Source: Nymphaea colorata (taxonomy: Eukaryota; Streptophyta; Magnoliopsida; Nymphaeales; Nymphaeaceae). From it: a stretch of 60,000 nucleotides of DNA. The stretch spans positions 22,816,802 through 22,876,801 of the forward strand of contig NC_045145.1 in NCBI RefSeq assembly GCF_008831285.2, in the 5' to 3' direction. Numbering within the stretch: position 1 is the stretch's first letter; each line of letters starts with the position of its first letter. Of the stretch, positions 24,201 through 32,135 are shown piece after piece. The position numbers were made by a program, and so were the translations under genes. The notes under the pieces were generated by a model. The model was not told the origin of the DNA. It made no database searches and worked only from the letters and a program-made list of their open reading frames with translations.

Positions 24201-27200
24201 GCCTTGTTGAAACCACTGTGATAAGCATGGACTACCTCATCAACAACCTCTTCAACAATATCACTCTGTTCCTTCAGAAACTGTATTTCACCTTCACGAT
24301 CTTTTGATGTCAAAATACGGACAACATGAGGTAAGGAATCAAATCGAGCAGCAGTCCACCCTTCATCGATCCTAGTAAGGTCTTCCTGCAAATACTGTAC
24401 ATTGGTATGAACAGAGGAACAAAATTAGAACCATCCTTCCAGAAATGAGATTCATATGTAAACCAGCATGTATTTCTATATGCACATATCAATAGTCATG
24501 ACTCATAAGCTTAACCCCTTCCAAATTAAGTGGAAGAGAGATCGTGAGGTTAGCTTATAAACACAAATATACTTTTAACAGATAAGAATAACCTAGTAAG
24601 CATATGAAGGCATTGTAGAATAACAATAGATCAGAAACATCAAGAAAGTTTGCAATATTGCCGATGTAACTAGAGGTACAGATGAATTCCATTGTTTTTA
24701 TGAGTTTTCCAGGGAAAGCTTTTAGCAACATGACAATTTCTAATCATAGACTATATTGATGACCATCTTATGCTCCCACACTTGCGGCACCAAACAAATT
24801 TTCGATATTGGCTTCTTACTGGGTCAACCATAAACTTTGAGTGGTGAAACTCATGCGGACCTAATGGGTCAGTTTAGCAAACAGAGAAGTATGAAACTAT
24901 TTTATTTACATTGTTTAAAGATCGAGGCAAATTCATGGAATGCCTTAAAAAATGTTCTATCATATTTACATAATAGTTATAAAGTGTTTCATTTGACAAC
25001 CTAGCTCGCCATCTAGATAGTTACATGATGCATCATAGATCAGTATATGCTGATCACCATCTACAACTATATATGCTAATAATACTCGAGCCTCGGCCTG
25101 GCACAATTAAATTTAAAAATATATTTTTAAAAAATAATATAAAGATATAATCAATTATAATAAAATATAATATATATAATATATATATTAATAAAAAATT
25201 TTAAAAATAAATTATCATGCTCAAATCGGGCATATTGGACCCACCTGAGCCGGCCTGATAACTAGTCGGGCCGGGTACCCAGGCAGCGGCTCAGCCCACT
25301 GCCAATCAATTTTGAATTTTTGAAATTGTAGAATGGTAGTTTAGCCTACAAAAGAATTTGAAAAATTATATTTCACCCTGTCAAAATTTAGGAAACCGAG
25401 AAATCAGTCATGTTGAAGTTACTTATTAGTTGATGTCTCAATGATCAGCTATAAATTTTCATTTATTTCATGTTCTTGAAGAAATGTGCATGTCAATATT
25501 AGTAACCGGCAATATGTTTGCTCGCTATTAATGTATACGTATATGCCAATATTGCCTGTATACCCATGCTTTTCATTTTTATGAATTACAAAAGAGGCCA
25601 ATATGAGCAACAGTATGTGTGGCAGTTTTACATCTTCATGCAAGCATGCCCTTTAAAAAATGTCACGTTGTTACCTATAAATAATATACACTACTATGAG
25701 GTCGTATGCTGAATGAGTCCCACATTTCAGAAGGACTCGGGGAAGAGTGAACTGGGAATGAAAGAACCGCACCAAATTCTTGGCACTTGAAAAATCGTAT
25801 TCATTATTTGAAGGGACACGATGCACATTAATCTACTACTCGCATGCCATGTAGTATGCCGCCAGCACCTCCAAAATCTATGAGCATGAAGATTGGAGAC
25901 CATATCTAGGATGTGAAAAACAGATACTGGCAGAGGTTATTCAAGACCATAAAAAGGCTTGCCAGTCCAAGTCAGTTGATTAAAGATATATAGAAGTAAA
26001 TAGGGAAACATATATACACATTTATTTAATTATTTATGAAAAGAATGTACACTATTAAGGATTAGTCGGCTAATCAATGAGACAATGACTAGGCTGACTG
26101 GTTGTCTAGTCTAACCAACTAGTTGCTCGTTGGGCAACACAAGTCAGTTGACAGCCAAGTCAACCGATTAAACTGACTAATCGGCACTTTAATTTTTAAC
26201 TACTAAGCGCCACATACTGGGTGACGTGTTAAATAGATAACCTGTAGATGACAACATCAACCGTAAGAATAGGTTTACCTTCACTATGATGAGTGAAAGC
26301 AAAAAAGAAGAGGCATTTATGGCATGCTAACATAATCATCATGATTGTCTGTTATACTGACAAAGAACGGATTTTCTTCTGAATAATATAAATTCTCCTT
26401 CAGCAAAAGCTCAGAAAATAGAACAAAATAATCAAGCGTTCCTGGACACAGGGACTAGAGAAATTAACAAGTTCATGGCATAGTACGTCCTGCTCACCTC
26501 AACTATGGATATCCAAAGAGACCAAAATGGCCAGATTAACTCAGTAAAATTGTGAATTAAAGCACTTTCCCATCATACAATCAAATGAAATGTAGAAACA
26601 CACACCAAGATGGAGAGAAAGAGAAGGAACACACAATATACGTGGAAAACCTCAAAGAGAGGTGAAAAACCACGGAGAAGCTCTAACCTAGGTGCACAAC
26701 CGCAACCCTAGGAGAGAGAAAATCTTATATCACTTAATCAACAATTACACTATAAGTGAGATTAAATAAGAGGGAAAAACGCCTAGGGTACCGAGCCACT
26801 CTCGGTACCCGTGCCCATGGGACCGGGTCTGGATCCAGACCCGGTTCCCTACACATGATATGTTAACATGAAACAATAGAGATTAGACTTTAGAGGTAAC
26901 GTTGACAGAAGCTATAAAACATGGGCCTGTTTCATTGAACTGAAGGAAACAAACTTACTTAGGATGACACAAAGTTACGTGGAACAGAATTCCTTAATCA
27001 GAATAAAGATGAGACATTAACAATCCATTGCAGCATGGTTAATTTTTATTCTCATATTCAGTTGGACTAACTACTGGTCTACAACCTTTGCCACAAGTCA
27101 AACTACCAGATTTGAGATATTTACCAACAATATATCATCTAAATCTTCCAATGACTGTTAACCATCAATTTAAATGGATGAAAAAGTAAACTAGCATTAT

Positions 27201-29571
27201 TAGATTGGATTGAGACACTAGTTCTTGAAGCTGAGAATCCGAGACACAGGAGACAGTCCTTGAGGCTGAGAAATGCAGGAGTCATTGTTCTTGGTGACAT
27301 GGGAAAATCCCAGCAATTCAAATCTAAGCTAAAATGCATCAAAGTAATAATTTATTTTGCACGCCTTAATCAATATAGTTGACTCATAATTTGTTGCTCA
27401 TTTATTGTTTTCTCATATTTTTTATTTTTGTTTAGATTCTTAGTGGAATAGATTTGGGAACGACTACTTGAAAAGTTATGCAATCATTTCATTGGCTAAA
27501 CATGCAAAACAAGTTGACATTAAAAGAACTAGAGTGATTTTCAGCAAATTAACAATAAGAGAAAAAATAGAAAAATAAAAGGTTGAATGACCTTGTCTAT
27601 GTTCGTTATAATATGCAATAGAGACAGAGGTAACACACAGTACTTTGAGAACTTTGAGGTTCTTCTACATAATGTGTTTAAGTTAAACATTATCATCAGC
27701 TTCTACCTCTTAATTATTTTTCGTTGTTTACGCAAGTGGAGAAAACATCAGTAGAGAAGCATAAGGAGCAACTTGAATTCATCAGCTTGAAGCATTTTGA
27801 TGAGTTAGATTCATGAACTAAAGAAGAATCCGAGATTTTCCAGAGGAAGACATTAAATTGACTAGCATCAGAGGAGATTAAGTGATAAGGAGACTTGTAT
27901 ATATTGGAGATATATTTTGCAAAGGAAGATGAACATGTTAGTGATCATAATGGGAAGTTTAAATGTTTGGCTATCCTGATGATGATGATAAATTAGAACA
28001 TGATTTTGATGACTGATGATGATGAAGATGAATCTGTGTTTTTCATTTGTGGTAGTTGTCATGCTGAAAAACTTAATGATGATAACTTTGTTGTCATTTT
28101 GTATTGAACAAATTGATGTTTATAAGTTCTATTTGAAATTCATACTGCATATCTATTAGTTGATGTTTATTATTTTCTTATTTCATGCAATTGATGATTA
28201 TCCACAAAGAACAATTTTTCTGCTTTGGTATTTTTTTTAATAGTTTAAAATTTTTCAAATGCAGAACAGTTTAGGATTTCTACCTTATGTTACATTCCAT
28301 AACTTAATTAGGGCCAGAATGATACTAGCTACAGTAAGCATTCTATGACATTGGATCAAAGCTCAGTAGTATGAGTTGATGGCGATTGCATGGCGCAAGT
28401 CTCACCTGAATCTCTAAGCACCCATCCATCCCTGCATATAGAGGAAACCTCCAATGCCACTCCTAACCAACTGAAACACGACCACCTACTCCTAGCTAAC
28501 CACACCCACCAAACTACAATTTGTCCTTCAATATTTCCAAATGACTCAATAGATGTTCTGCACTATGGGACCAATGTTCCAAGTTCATAATAATTCTTAA
28601 GCTACTGAAAGCTACGACATGCACAGGCCTTTGTACCACTTAGGCCCTCTTCCACGTTTCATGGTTTCATGATGAAAAGCAAGTGACATCAATATCATGA
28701 GTTCATAAAATAGATGAAGTAGCTCAAAAAAAACAGTAAGTTAACACCCTTCCTAGTTATCTATTTTACTTATAGAATAAAAGGATTTTACTTATAGAAT
28801 AAAAGGACAACAGAGATGCGCAACATTTCTTCCTTAGCCATATCTGCTAAAATGAGATCTTCTGTAGAAAATTTTTCTTCCTTATTGGTGGCCATATCTG
28901 CTAAAAAGAGATTCTTTGCAGAAATTTTGCAAAAGAAGGAACTTAATTCATTAAATTCACAAGATTGGAAAAGGGAAATTATTCCCACAACGTCTAAAGC
29001 TAATCACATCAAAAATCTTGATCATGCACAGACAGTCCAGCGAAATTCATGTGCACAGATATGTCCACAATCAGAGAACCTAGGCCCCAGTTTAGTCCCG
29101 ATTTCCTAATTGTGTGTAAAGTGCCACCCTGCAGTTGCTCGTGGGAAGTAGCACACATCTGCAGCTGAATTACAAATTAGATCAACCGACATAATCCGCC
29201 TAGTTACATAGTGTCATAACTCATAGTTTCAGAATCTAGAAAAATGCTACCGTGTCTCAAGAACATGCATGCAAGTCTGAATGATGATATCACATTATGT
29301 TGCTTGGCATGATTAGGTATTGAATTAAATGTAAATAAACGGAATTATGTTTTAGACGCTATGTATTCCACACGTGAATACAGGAAACGTAATGTGAAGC
29401 TCCGCCACAGAACGAGAAGTAGAACTGGATATTACTGGTAACTAAAAGTAAGTGATACTGATGATCGGGCAAAAAATCTGAAAAGGAAAATGTAATAATT
29501 CTTACAGATCTATCGGCGGAAATGGGCAGCCCATCGAAAAGGCTCCTCCTCGAGGCATCTCTGAGCACCAT
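3247..29571 (-). CDS. SEC8: Exocyst complex subunit SEC8 (EXOC4), 14 exons, 3' end beyond window
   Basis: SEC8 is one of eight subunits of the exocyst, which tethers secretory vesicles to the plasma membrane before fusion; in plants it acts in pollen tube, root hair and cell-plate growth. I placed exons (minus strand) at 29506-29571, 24182-24394, 22835-23008, 18719-18823, 16997-17106, 16455-16631, 10548-10728, 10299-10405, 9314-9621, 8603-8763, 8117-8232, 7485-7555, 3736-3863 and 3247-3296. The joined frame is open for 655 codons plus 2 nt, all with GT/AG junctions and consistent phases. Recognisable blocks include ARFDSLPHVV, NKQLHQLWYRSVTLRHIISL, STPNEFI, GPVSPAMAP, ATGGYS and EQGIYLVSSIYRPVLQ, which match plant SEC8 in order. 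The Sec8 N-terminal domain is encoded by exons 2-5. About 400 C-terminal residues should lie left of position 1. No lesion was seen, so the gene is probably functional. Exon assignment rests on my memory of the family, not on a database search. Confidence 0.95.
3736..3863 (-). CDS. SEC8: SEC8 exon 13
   Basis: Acceptor TTCTAG, product VDAIRQGWGKRNATTQEGYG then TSAILPEQGIYLVSSIYRPV and LQ, ending at a GTTTGT donor. Matches the family block IRQGWGKR to GIYLAASIYRPVLQ. Confidence 0.95.
5809..6179. mobile_element. Tourist-like MITE in SEC8 intron 12
   Basis: The left end GGGGTGTTTGATG is mirrored by CATCAAACACCCC at the right end. The interior is AT-rich with many inverted copies of GGAATTCTAGAATT-like words and could fold into a long hairpin. 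TAA flanks it (one base away) at 5805-5807 and 6181-6183, as expected of PIF/Harbinger MITEs. No transposase is encoded. Confidence 0.75.
6793..7020. repeat. Tandem duplication, unit 114 bp, two copies
   Basis: Two copies beginning ATGCTAGGATCCATTCC at 6793 and 6907, differing at only a few positions. It is in SEC8 intron 12 and encodes nothing recognisable. Confidence 0.9.
7485..7555 (-). CDS. SEC8: SEC8 exon 12
   Basis: Acceptor GTGTAG, product NKADGGLSFAFRFTDAAVTV then PNQ, ending in phase 1 at a GTTTAC donor. Matches the DGLTFTFRFTDATVSISNQG block. Confidence 0.93.
8117..8232 (-). CDS. SEC8: SEC8 exon 11
   Basis: Acceptor CCTAAG, product SECQQLICEILRATPEAASA then DAAVQTARLANKAPSKEK, ending in phase 2 at a GTGATT donor. 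SECQQLICEILRATPEAASAD is nearly invariant in plant SEC8. Confidence 0.95.
8313..8560. mobile_element. MITE in SEC8 intron 10
   Basis: The left end AGGGGTGTTTGATAGC pairs with a right end that reads AGGGAGCATTTGATAGC on the other strand. About 250 bp, non-coding, full of inverted words around GATCC and AAATC. No clear target duplication could be read. It fills most of a 370-bp intron. Confidence 0.65.
8603..8763 (-). CDS. SEC8: SEC8 exon 10
   Basis: Acceptor CAATAG, product ENHVTVGSLLESKGALGEMS then a stretch with GDVNWGPDSETNQATGGYS and FSLAVLQ, ending at a GTATAT donor. NWNTESEASQATGGYTISF is the corresponding family block. Confidence 0.95.
8826..8902. repeat. CATA/CA compound microsatellite
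   Basis: Alternating CATA, CA and TA repeats within SEC8 intron 9. Confidence 0.9.
9314..9621 (-). CDS. SEC8: SEC8 exon 9
   Basis: Acceptor TATCAG, product QRLRPSIHEIMISKIKSRAA, a variable Lys/Gln/Ser-rich stretch, then VGPVSPAMAPAGAAQALTQE and LLVSILDTLVQIL, ending in phase 1 at a GTGAGC donor. Equivalent to the QKLRPTIHEIIISKIKAH to ELLDSILDTIVKIFE region of the family. Confidence 0.95.
10299..10405 (-). CDS. SEC8: SEC8 exon 8
   Basis: Acceptor CTGCAG, product ESIKKSDSPLHVKYLHTMVE then CLCMLGKVAAAGAIL, ending in phase 2 at a GTAACT donor. Strong match to the plant SEC8 block SDDPLHVKYLQTLVQCLCML. Confidence 0.95.
10548..10728 (-). CDS. SEC8: SEC8 exon 7
   Basis: Acceptor TTTCAG, product begins SSFDGHEDESAHAAENIDG (acidic linker) and ends RRLPAWLENSTPNEFI before a GTATGT donor. 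SSFDGHDE and LPPWLSDSTPNEFIEA are matching blocks in plant SEC8. The intron before this exon is 5.7 kb and holds a Copia element and a hAT-like element. Confidence 0.95.
11390..11645 (-). repeat. Copia element 1, 3' LTR
   Basis: 256 bp, TG...CA ends, flanked on the left by GAAAC. It contains ACGTGGAAAACCC and a CTCTCTCTC tract shared with the other LTR. Confidence 0.95.
11646..11654 (-). other. Copia element 1 polypurine tract
   Basis: GAGGGGGAG read on the minus strand directly abuts the 3' LTR, where plus-strand DNA synthesis would be primed. The last pol codons overlap it, and the stop codon lies inside the LTR. Confidence 0.9.
11647..12240 (-). pseudogene. Copia element 1 RNase H domain
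   Basis: Two overlapping frames carry the Copia RNase H: YSDAEWAGCADTRRSATGY, then SSAEAEYRAIA, and in the next frame MYCDNKSTISLIKNSVLHDR and DQTADVLTKAL. The acidic residues of the family (SDADWAG, AEAEY, DN) are present, but a frameshift near 11930-12000 splits the domain. RNase H degrades the RNA of the RNA/DNA hybrid during reverse transcription. Confidence 0.9.
12253..13407 (-). pseudogene. Copia element 1 reverse transcriptase, inactive
   Basis: A 384-codon frame with WVYTIKYKPDGSVEGYKARL, QKYGIDYLETFAPVAKM, QLDVKNAFLNGDLEEEVYM and ALYGFKQSPRAWFERL, all standard Copia RT blocks. The catalytic YVDD motif reads YVDH (His codon at 12583-12585), a loss of the second aspartate that should abolish polymerase activity. 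The frame ends with a TAA at the position of the usual Asp after LTRP. Confidence 0.95.
13468..13917 (-). pseudogene. Copia element 1 integrase C-terminal part
   Basis: Contains VYLINRLPSRVLNGQTPHSM, FGCVYFIHNH and KGIFLGYSPTQKGYKCWDPS, the conserved tail of Copia integrase. It is out of frame with the catalytic part upstream (junction near 13917-13925). Confidence 0.92.
13925..14680 (-). pseudogene. Copia element 1 pre-integrase and integrase core
   Basis: Contains LNLLSVSKITKELNC and the pre-integrase zinc-binding residues (WHERLGHLPFEIL; CDVCHMAKH). Integrase catalytic residues are visible as YSDVWGPS and FRSDNAREY. The third (Glu) lies in NGVAERKNR in another frame at about 13985-14010, after an in-frame stop. 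Integrase inserts the cDNA into the host chromosome. Confidence 0.92.
14686..14826 (-). pseudogene. Copia element 1 protease, active site changed
   Basis: The frame reads REWIIDSSATHHMTGDPKVF. In Copia proteases the active site is D-S-G (DSGATHHM). Here the Gly is Ser (Asp codon at 14796-14798), so the protease is likely dead. It joins directly to the GC-rich leader with no gag or zinc knuckle before it, and stops at about 14688. Confidence 0.88.
14827..15341 (-). other. GC-rich leader in place of gag
   Basis: About 500 bp between the primer-binding site and the protease. It is much richer in GC than its surroundings, with GCC/GCT repeats near 15215-15255. A Copia element would normally carry about 1 kb or more of gag here. 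No CCHC knuckle or gag-like frame is visible on either strand. It may be captured host DNA or a family-specific leader left after an internal deletion. Confidence 0.6.
15342..15354 (-). other. Copia element 1 primer-binding site (tRNA-iMet)
   Basis: TGGTATCAGAGCC on the minus strand directly follows the 5' LTR and is complementary to the 3' end of plant initiator tRNA-Met. Confidence 0.95.
15355..15596 (-). repeat. Copia element 1, 5' LTR
   Basis: 242 bp, TG...CA ends, followed on the right by the GAAAC duplication. It lacks an 11-bp segment and a 4-bp segment present in the partner LTR. Confidence 0.95.
15759..16372. mobile_element. 614-bp non-autonomous hAT-like element in SEC8 intron 6
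   Basis: Flanked by a perfect 8-bp duplication CCGTTACT (15751-15758 and 16373-16380). The ends are inverted: CTATGTCACATGGGTAC on the left, and CTATGTCACATAGGTATGGG on the other strand at the right. Dense GTACGG/GGTACGGGTACGG words lie near both ends, like subterminal transposase-binding repeats. No transposase frame is present. If the neighbouring G is counted the duplication is 9 bp, so Mutator-type is the alternative. Confidence 0.88.
16455..16631 (-). CDS. SEC8: SEC8 exon 6
   Basis: Acceptor TGTGCAG, then a Ser-rich variable segment with EMDEEIPSTVLSVAAF and HPVSRRTKARAD, ending at a GTATGC donor in phase 2. This corresponds to the poorly conserved linker with the PLSRRTR motif in other plant SEC8 proteins. 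It probably forms a flexible loop. Confidence 0.9.
16997..17106 (-). CDS. SEC8: SEC8 exon 5
   Basis: Acceptor ATAG, product VGALQDVRSELTKLRGVLFF followed by KVLEELHNHIYNKGKY, ending in phase 2 at a GTAAGT donor. Continues the Sec8 N-terminal domain from exon 4. Confidence 0.94.
17107..18718. other. SEC8 intron 4, no recognised feature
   Basis: AT-rich intron sequence of about 1.6 kb. I see no terminal repeats, coding relic or long tandem repeat in it. Confidence 0.6.
18719..18823 (-). CDS. SEC8: SEC8 exon 4 (35 codons)
   Basis: Acceptor GTGTTAG, product VPSQIEKFITEKQLYAAVQ followed by LHVQSTLILEREGLQG, then a GTAATA donor. It matches the conserved VPSRIEKLIADKQFYAAIQ block of the family. 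Confidence 0.93.
19287..22315 (+). mobile_element. 3-kb LTR of a Ty3/Gypsy-like element, in SEC8 intron 3
   Basis: Starts TGTAACGTCC, a common start for large Gypsy (Tekay/Del-type) LTRs, and ends either GTGTGACA (22304) or GCTGCA (22315). A primer-binding sequence follows at 22317. CTTTT sits before the start (19282-19286) and after GTGACA (22305-22309). The interior has a GC-rich first 250 bp and no credible coding frame. I see no gag or pol after the primer-binding site, so the element is either cut short or a rearranged solo LTR. It is antisense to SEC8. Confidence 0.75.
22317..22328 (+). other. tRNA-iMet primer-binding site remnant
   Basis: TGGTATCAGAGC directly after the 3-kb LTR matches the complement of plant initiator tRNA-Met, as in Gypsy and Copia elements. 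Confidence 0.8.
22835..23008 (-). CDS. SEC8: SEC8 exon 3 (58 codons)
   Basis: Acceptor TTTCAG, first residues ILRLFSESTESIGSLK, then NKQLHQLWYRSVTLRHIISL and LDQIENVSKV, ending AAG before a GTAGGT donor. It is phase 0 on both sides. A diverged copy of its first ~20 codons lies just upstream in the gene at 23055-23112. Confidence 0.96.
23055..23112 (-). pseudogene. Partial duplicate of SEC8 exon 3
   Basis: On the minus strand this reads ILQLFSESIKSMGMLKDD, against ILRLFSESTESIGSLKVD at the start of exon 3 only about 50 bp further on. No AG acceptor precedes the copy and no donor follows, so it should not be spliced in. Confidence 0.8.
24182..24394 (-). CDS. SEC8: SEC8 exon 2 (71 codons)
   Basis: Follows a TGTACAG acceptor and starts YLQEDLTRIDEGW. 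It contains AARFDSLPHVV, LTSKDREGE, EQSDIVEEVVDEVVHAYH and ends NYSQ at a GTATGT donor. This is the most conserved part of the Sec8 N-terminal domain, a helical coiled-coil region used for exocyst assembly. It is phase 0 on both sides. Confidence 0.96.
25084..25302. mobile_element. MITE family A, truncated copy in SEC8 intron 1
   Basis: An AT-only core (ATATTTTTAAAAAATAATAT and similar) is bounded by GC-rich arms with GAGCCTCGGCCTGG and GGGCCGGGTACCCAGGCAGC. Layout and words match the copies at 53652-53937 and 57091-57428, but the left terminus is missing. Confidence 0.65.
26591..26868. mobile_element. Solo Copia LTR in SEC8 intron 1
   Basis: 278 bp starting TGTAGAAACA and ending TTAACA, flanked by a perfect TGAAA duplication (26586-26590 and 26869-26873). 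It shares the start, the ACGTGGAAAACC word and the GGATCCAGACCCGG word with the LTRs of Copia element 1, so it belongs to a related family. Its orientation is the same sense as those LTRs read on the plus strand. Solo LTRs arise by recombination between the two LTRs of one element. Confidence 0.92.
29506..29571 (-). CDS. SEC8: SEC8 exon 1 (22 codons, start codon)
   Basis: The frame begins ATG GTG CTC at 29571 and encodes MVLRDASRRSLFDGLPISAD plus two residues, ending at a GTAAG donor (29505-29501). The block LFDGLPISAD corresponds to the conserved GLPVPADK stretch at the start of other plant SEC8 proteins, which fixes the frame. The residues before LFDG vary between species, so the exact start is less sure. 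A possible acceptor (GGTGCAG) lies just upstream of the ATG, so a 5'UTR intron is possible. Confidence 0.8.
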
Positions 29572-30060
29572 GCTCTCTGCACCGAAACAGATCCCACCCA
29601 AAGATGAGACGGTAACACTTCCAAGCAACAGAAAATTCGACGAGATCAAACACAAATAATGCCCCCAAGCGACAGAAAAAGGAAGACTGAATGCAACCAA
29701 ATGCTTGCCACTTGAAACCGAACGATCTTCCGATTATTACCAAAACAATCACGAAATGCAATAACAAGCGACCACCTAGTTCTTTGACTCAAAGAAGCAG
29801 TTTGATCAACCCTAATGAGTACCAGAAACAGAAGAGGAGACGCCTCTCTCCAATTGACCAATTCACCCATACACTCTCTCTCCCCCGAACACAACCAGAA
29901 TTTGCAGAAAGGAGGCACTTTTCGATCATGGGGAGAGAGAGAAGTAGAGAGAGAGAGAGAGACCTGACTTGCGGTTGCCGGCACTAACTTCCGGCCGCCG
30001 GTGATGTCGCAGGAGTACGACGAGATCTAGAGAGAGAGAGAGAGAGAAAAAAAGAGGGTC
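29572..30060 (-). promoter_or_regulatory. SEC8: SEC8 5' leader and core promoter region
   Basis: Read on the minus strand, two CT-repeat tracts (30028-30047 and 29946-29962 as AG/GA on the plus strand) flank a short GC-rich segment upstream of the SEC8 start. CT-rich leaders are common in plant 5'UTRs. The second tract starts GTCTCTCTC after CAAGTCAG, a possible donor for a 5'UTR intron. I see no clear TATA box, so the transcription start cannot be placed. Confidence 0.45.
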
Positions 30061-31330
30061 GGGGGACGATGACGAACTATCAGCGCTTACCTCGTTCCTT
30101 CTGCTTGCCTTCTCAACAATTTACAATATCAGTCGCTAGAAGTTTCTTTCATTTACCATCCTACGCCTAGACTTTCTGTAATTGTTAAACCTGCATGGAA
30201 GAATTTTTGTTCCCTATAATTTTTCCTTTTTGGTGGTTTTGTATGTGTGCGTTATCATTTCCACTGCCATCAAAATCTTAAGACTGAATTTAATCGGCCC
30301 ACTAACGACTTCAGAAAATCAGCCGATCAGTTATGAATAAAAAATGATATCTATTTTTTAAAAATAAATAAACATATAAAATAATCATTAAAATTATAAA
30401 AAATAGTATACAATGGGTGGCGCAATTAATTTTCTTGATTTGCGTTCCATTCACTTGATCTTGATTTTAATGATTTGAATCGGCTGGTTCATGCCAATTT
30501 GGACATTATTGATCTAGTTGTTTTCAATTGTAACCAGTTTTACAATTTTTAAATGGGAGAAATATTAGAAAAGCACTCCAGACTTGCAATATAGAAAAGA
30601 AAACTTTTATTTTTATTTTTTTGCCTTACTTTAATTTGCAGTTAAAAAAGGTTACATTTTTGTGATTTTTTTTTAACGAAGCTTACATTTGTATAAAGAC
30701 TATCAAATAGGAGTTTGAAGTGGATCTTTGTAACTTGAAAAAAAAAAATATTAGCAGGAGTTTCCTTTTCAATATTACTCTAAAACTAGACATGCATTTT
30801 TATTATCTTAACTAATGTTTTCTACTTTTTAGGTTACGAAGATTTACTTGAGATCTTTATTGAATAGTTTTTATGAAAAGCTTGAACTTATTAAAGAATC
30901 ACCGCAAATGGCATTTCCTTAATAAATTACAGACAAAAAGACAGGGCCAAAACGATTATTTTAGTGAAAAATTCAACTGACATTTCAATATTGTCATAGA
31001 AGCAACTAAGTTTTTCATGGTTAATTAAAATGACATAAAGTTATTTCGACAAATTAATTGTTGGTAAAATCTGATCACCTTACAACTAAATACTCGCACG
31101 ATAAAAATTTACCGAGCATTGTAAATATATGGAAGTTTCTCTAAGTAACTTCCTAGATCTAACAGAAAAAAGAGTTGACGTAATTATTTTACACACTAAT
31201 AGAAAAACTTATTTATTCAGATATAGTTAATTAGGAATTAATGTATTGAGTATTTTTCAAATAGACGACCACATCCTAATAAACTTGTTCTCATTGAAGG
31301 AACTTTCTTTTTTTACTTTTTATTACACTA
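30061..31330. other. Intergenic DNA upstream of SEC8
   Basis: AT-rich, no open gene. Words such as AATCGGCTGGTTCATGCC and AATCAGCCGATCAG near 30290-30520 recur around 34940-35090 and may be arms of a decayed MITE. Confidence 0.5.
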
Positions 31331-31559
31331 ACTCCACCTTAAAGGTCCGTTTGATAGCTACTAACGAAAGTCCATGAACAAAAATTTTAATCCATGGATT
31401 AGTTACCAAGAGATAAATATACATGGACAAGATTGATCGGTCATAACCTGAGTTTCATTTAGGAAAAGTTTGATCCTTTTGATAATGATACATGTTGGAT
31501 GTGTTTTAGACAATATCAAAAATTTTGGTGGCGTACTGTTATTACTAACTGACAAGGAC

Positions 31560-32135
31560 GATGACCCAACTCGCCTGGAAATAAACAACGAACTCGCCCG
31601 TGTAGGAATGAAGCATTCTCATGTGTGCAGCATCCTCAAAGTAGAGCTCCTCAATGAGCTGAGTCAACTTGGGCTGGATTCTAACTCGCTCGAAAAAAGT
31701 CAGCTCATGTGAGTTGGAGCTTACAAAGATACTTGAAACGATAAACGAGTTGAGTTCGAGTTTCATATGAGTTGGAGCTTACAAAGATACTCAAAACGAT
31801 AAACGAGTTGAGTTCGAGTTTCAGGAACTCAAGAACTTGACCCGTTTATACTTGACTCGACTTGTAAACCGATATTCTATATAATATTGCCAAAACCGGT
31901 TTACCGAATCATCGGCTTTAACTTTTATGGTAAAAAGAAATTTTCATACGTTACAAGAGTTAAACGAGTTACATGAGTTAATGCTTACACTTAATGCTTA
32001 CACGAGTTAACACTAAACGAGTTAAACGAGTCGAGTTCGAGCATGATTTTGAGTAGTCGAGTCAAGTTCAAGCTTGCCATGAGGAGCTCGACTCGAGCCG
32101 AGCTCGAGTTGGCCAAGCTCTCGTGTGCAGCCCTA
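31560..32135. repeat. GAGTTCGAG-rich element with 58-bp tandem duplication
   Basis: Many copies of ACGAGTTGAGTTCGAGTTT-like words and an end reading GAGCCGAGCTCGAGTTGGCC. A 58-bp unit is duplicated in tandem at 31706-31763 and 31764-31821 with few differences. Probably a non-autonomous transposon of the same type as 880-1290. Ends not resolved. Confidence 0.5.

Noticed and set aside
25957-26190. Possible inverted-repeat element with GTCAGTTGATTAAA and TTTAATCGGTTGACTT-like ends
   Set aside because: The pairing is short and interrupted, and no target duplication could be read.
28836-28930. Possible duplicated segment with GCCATATCTGCTAAAA
   Set aside because: Two short diverged copies only; too weak to list as a feature.
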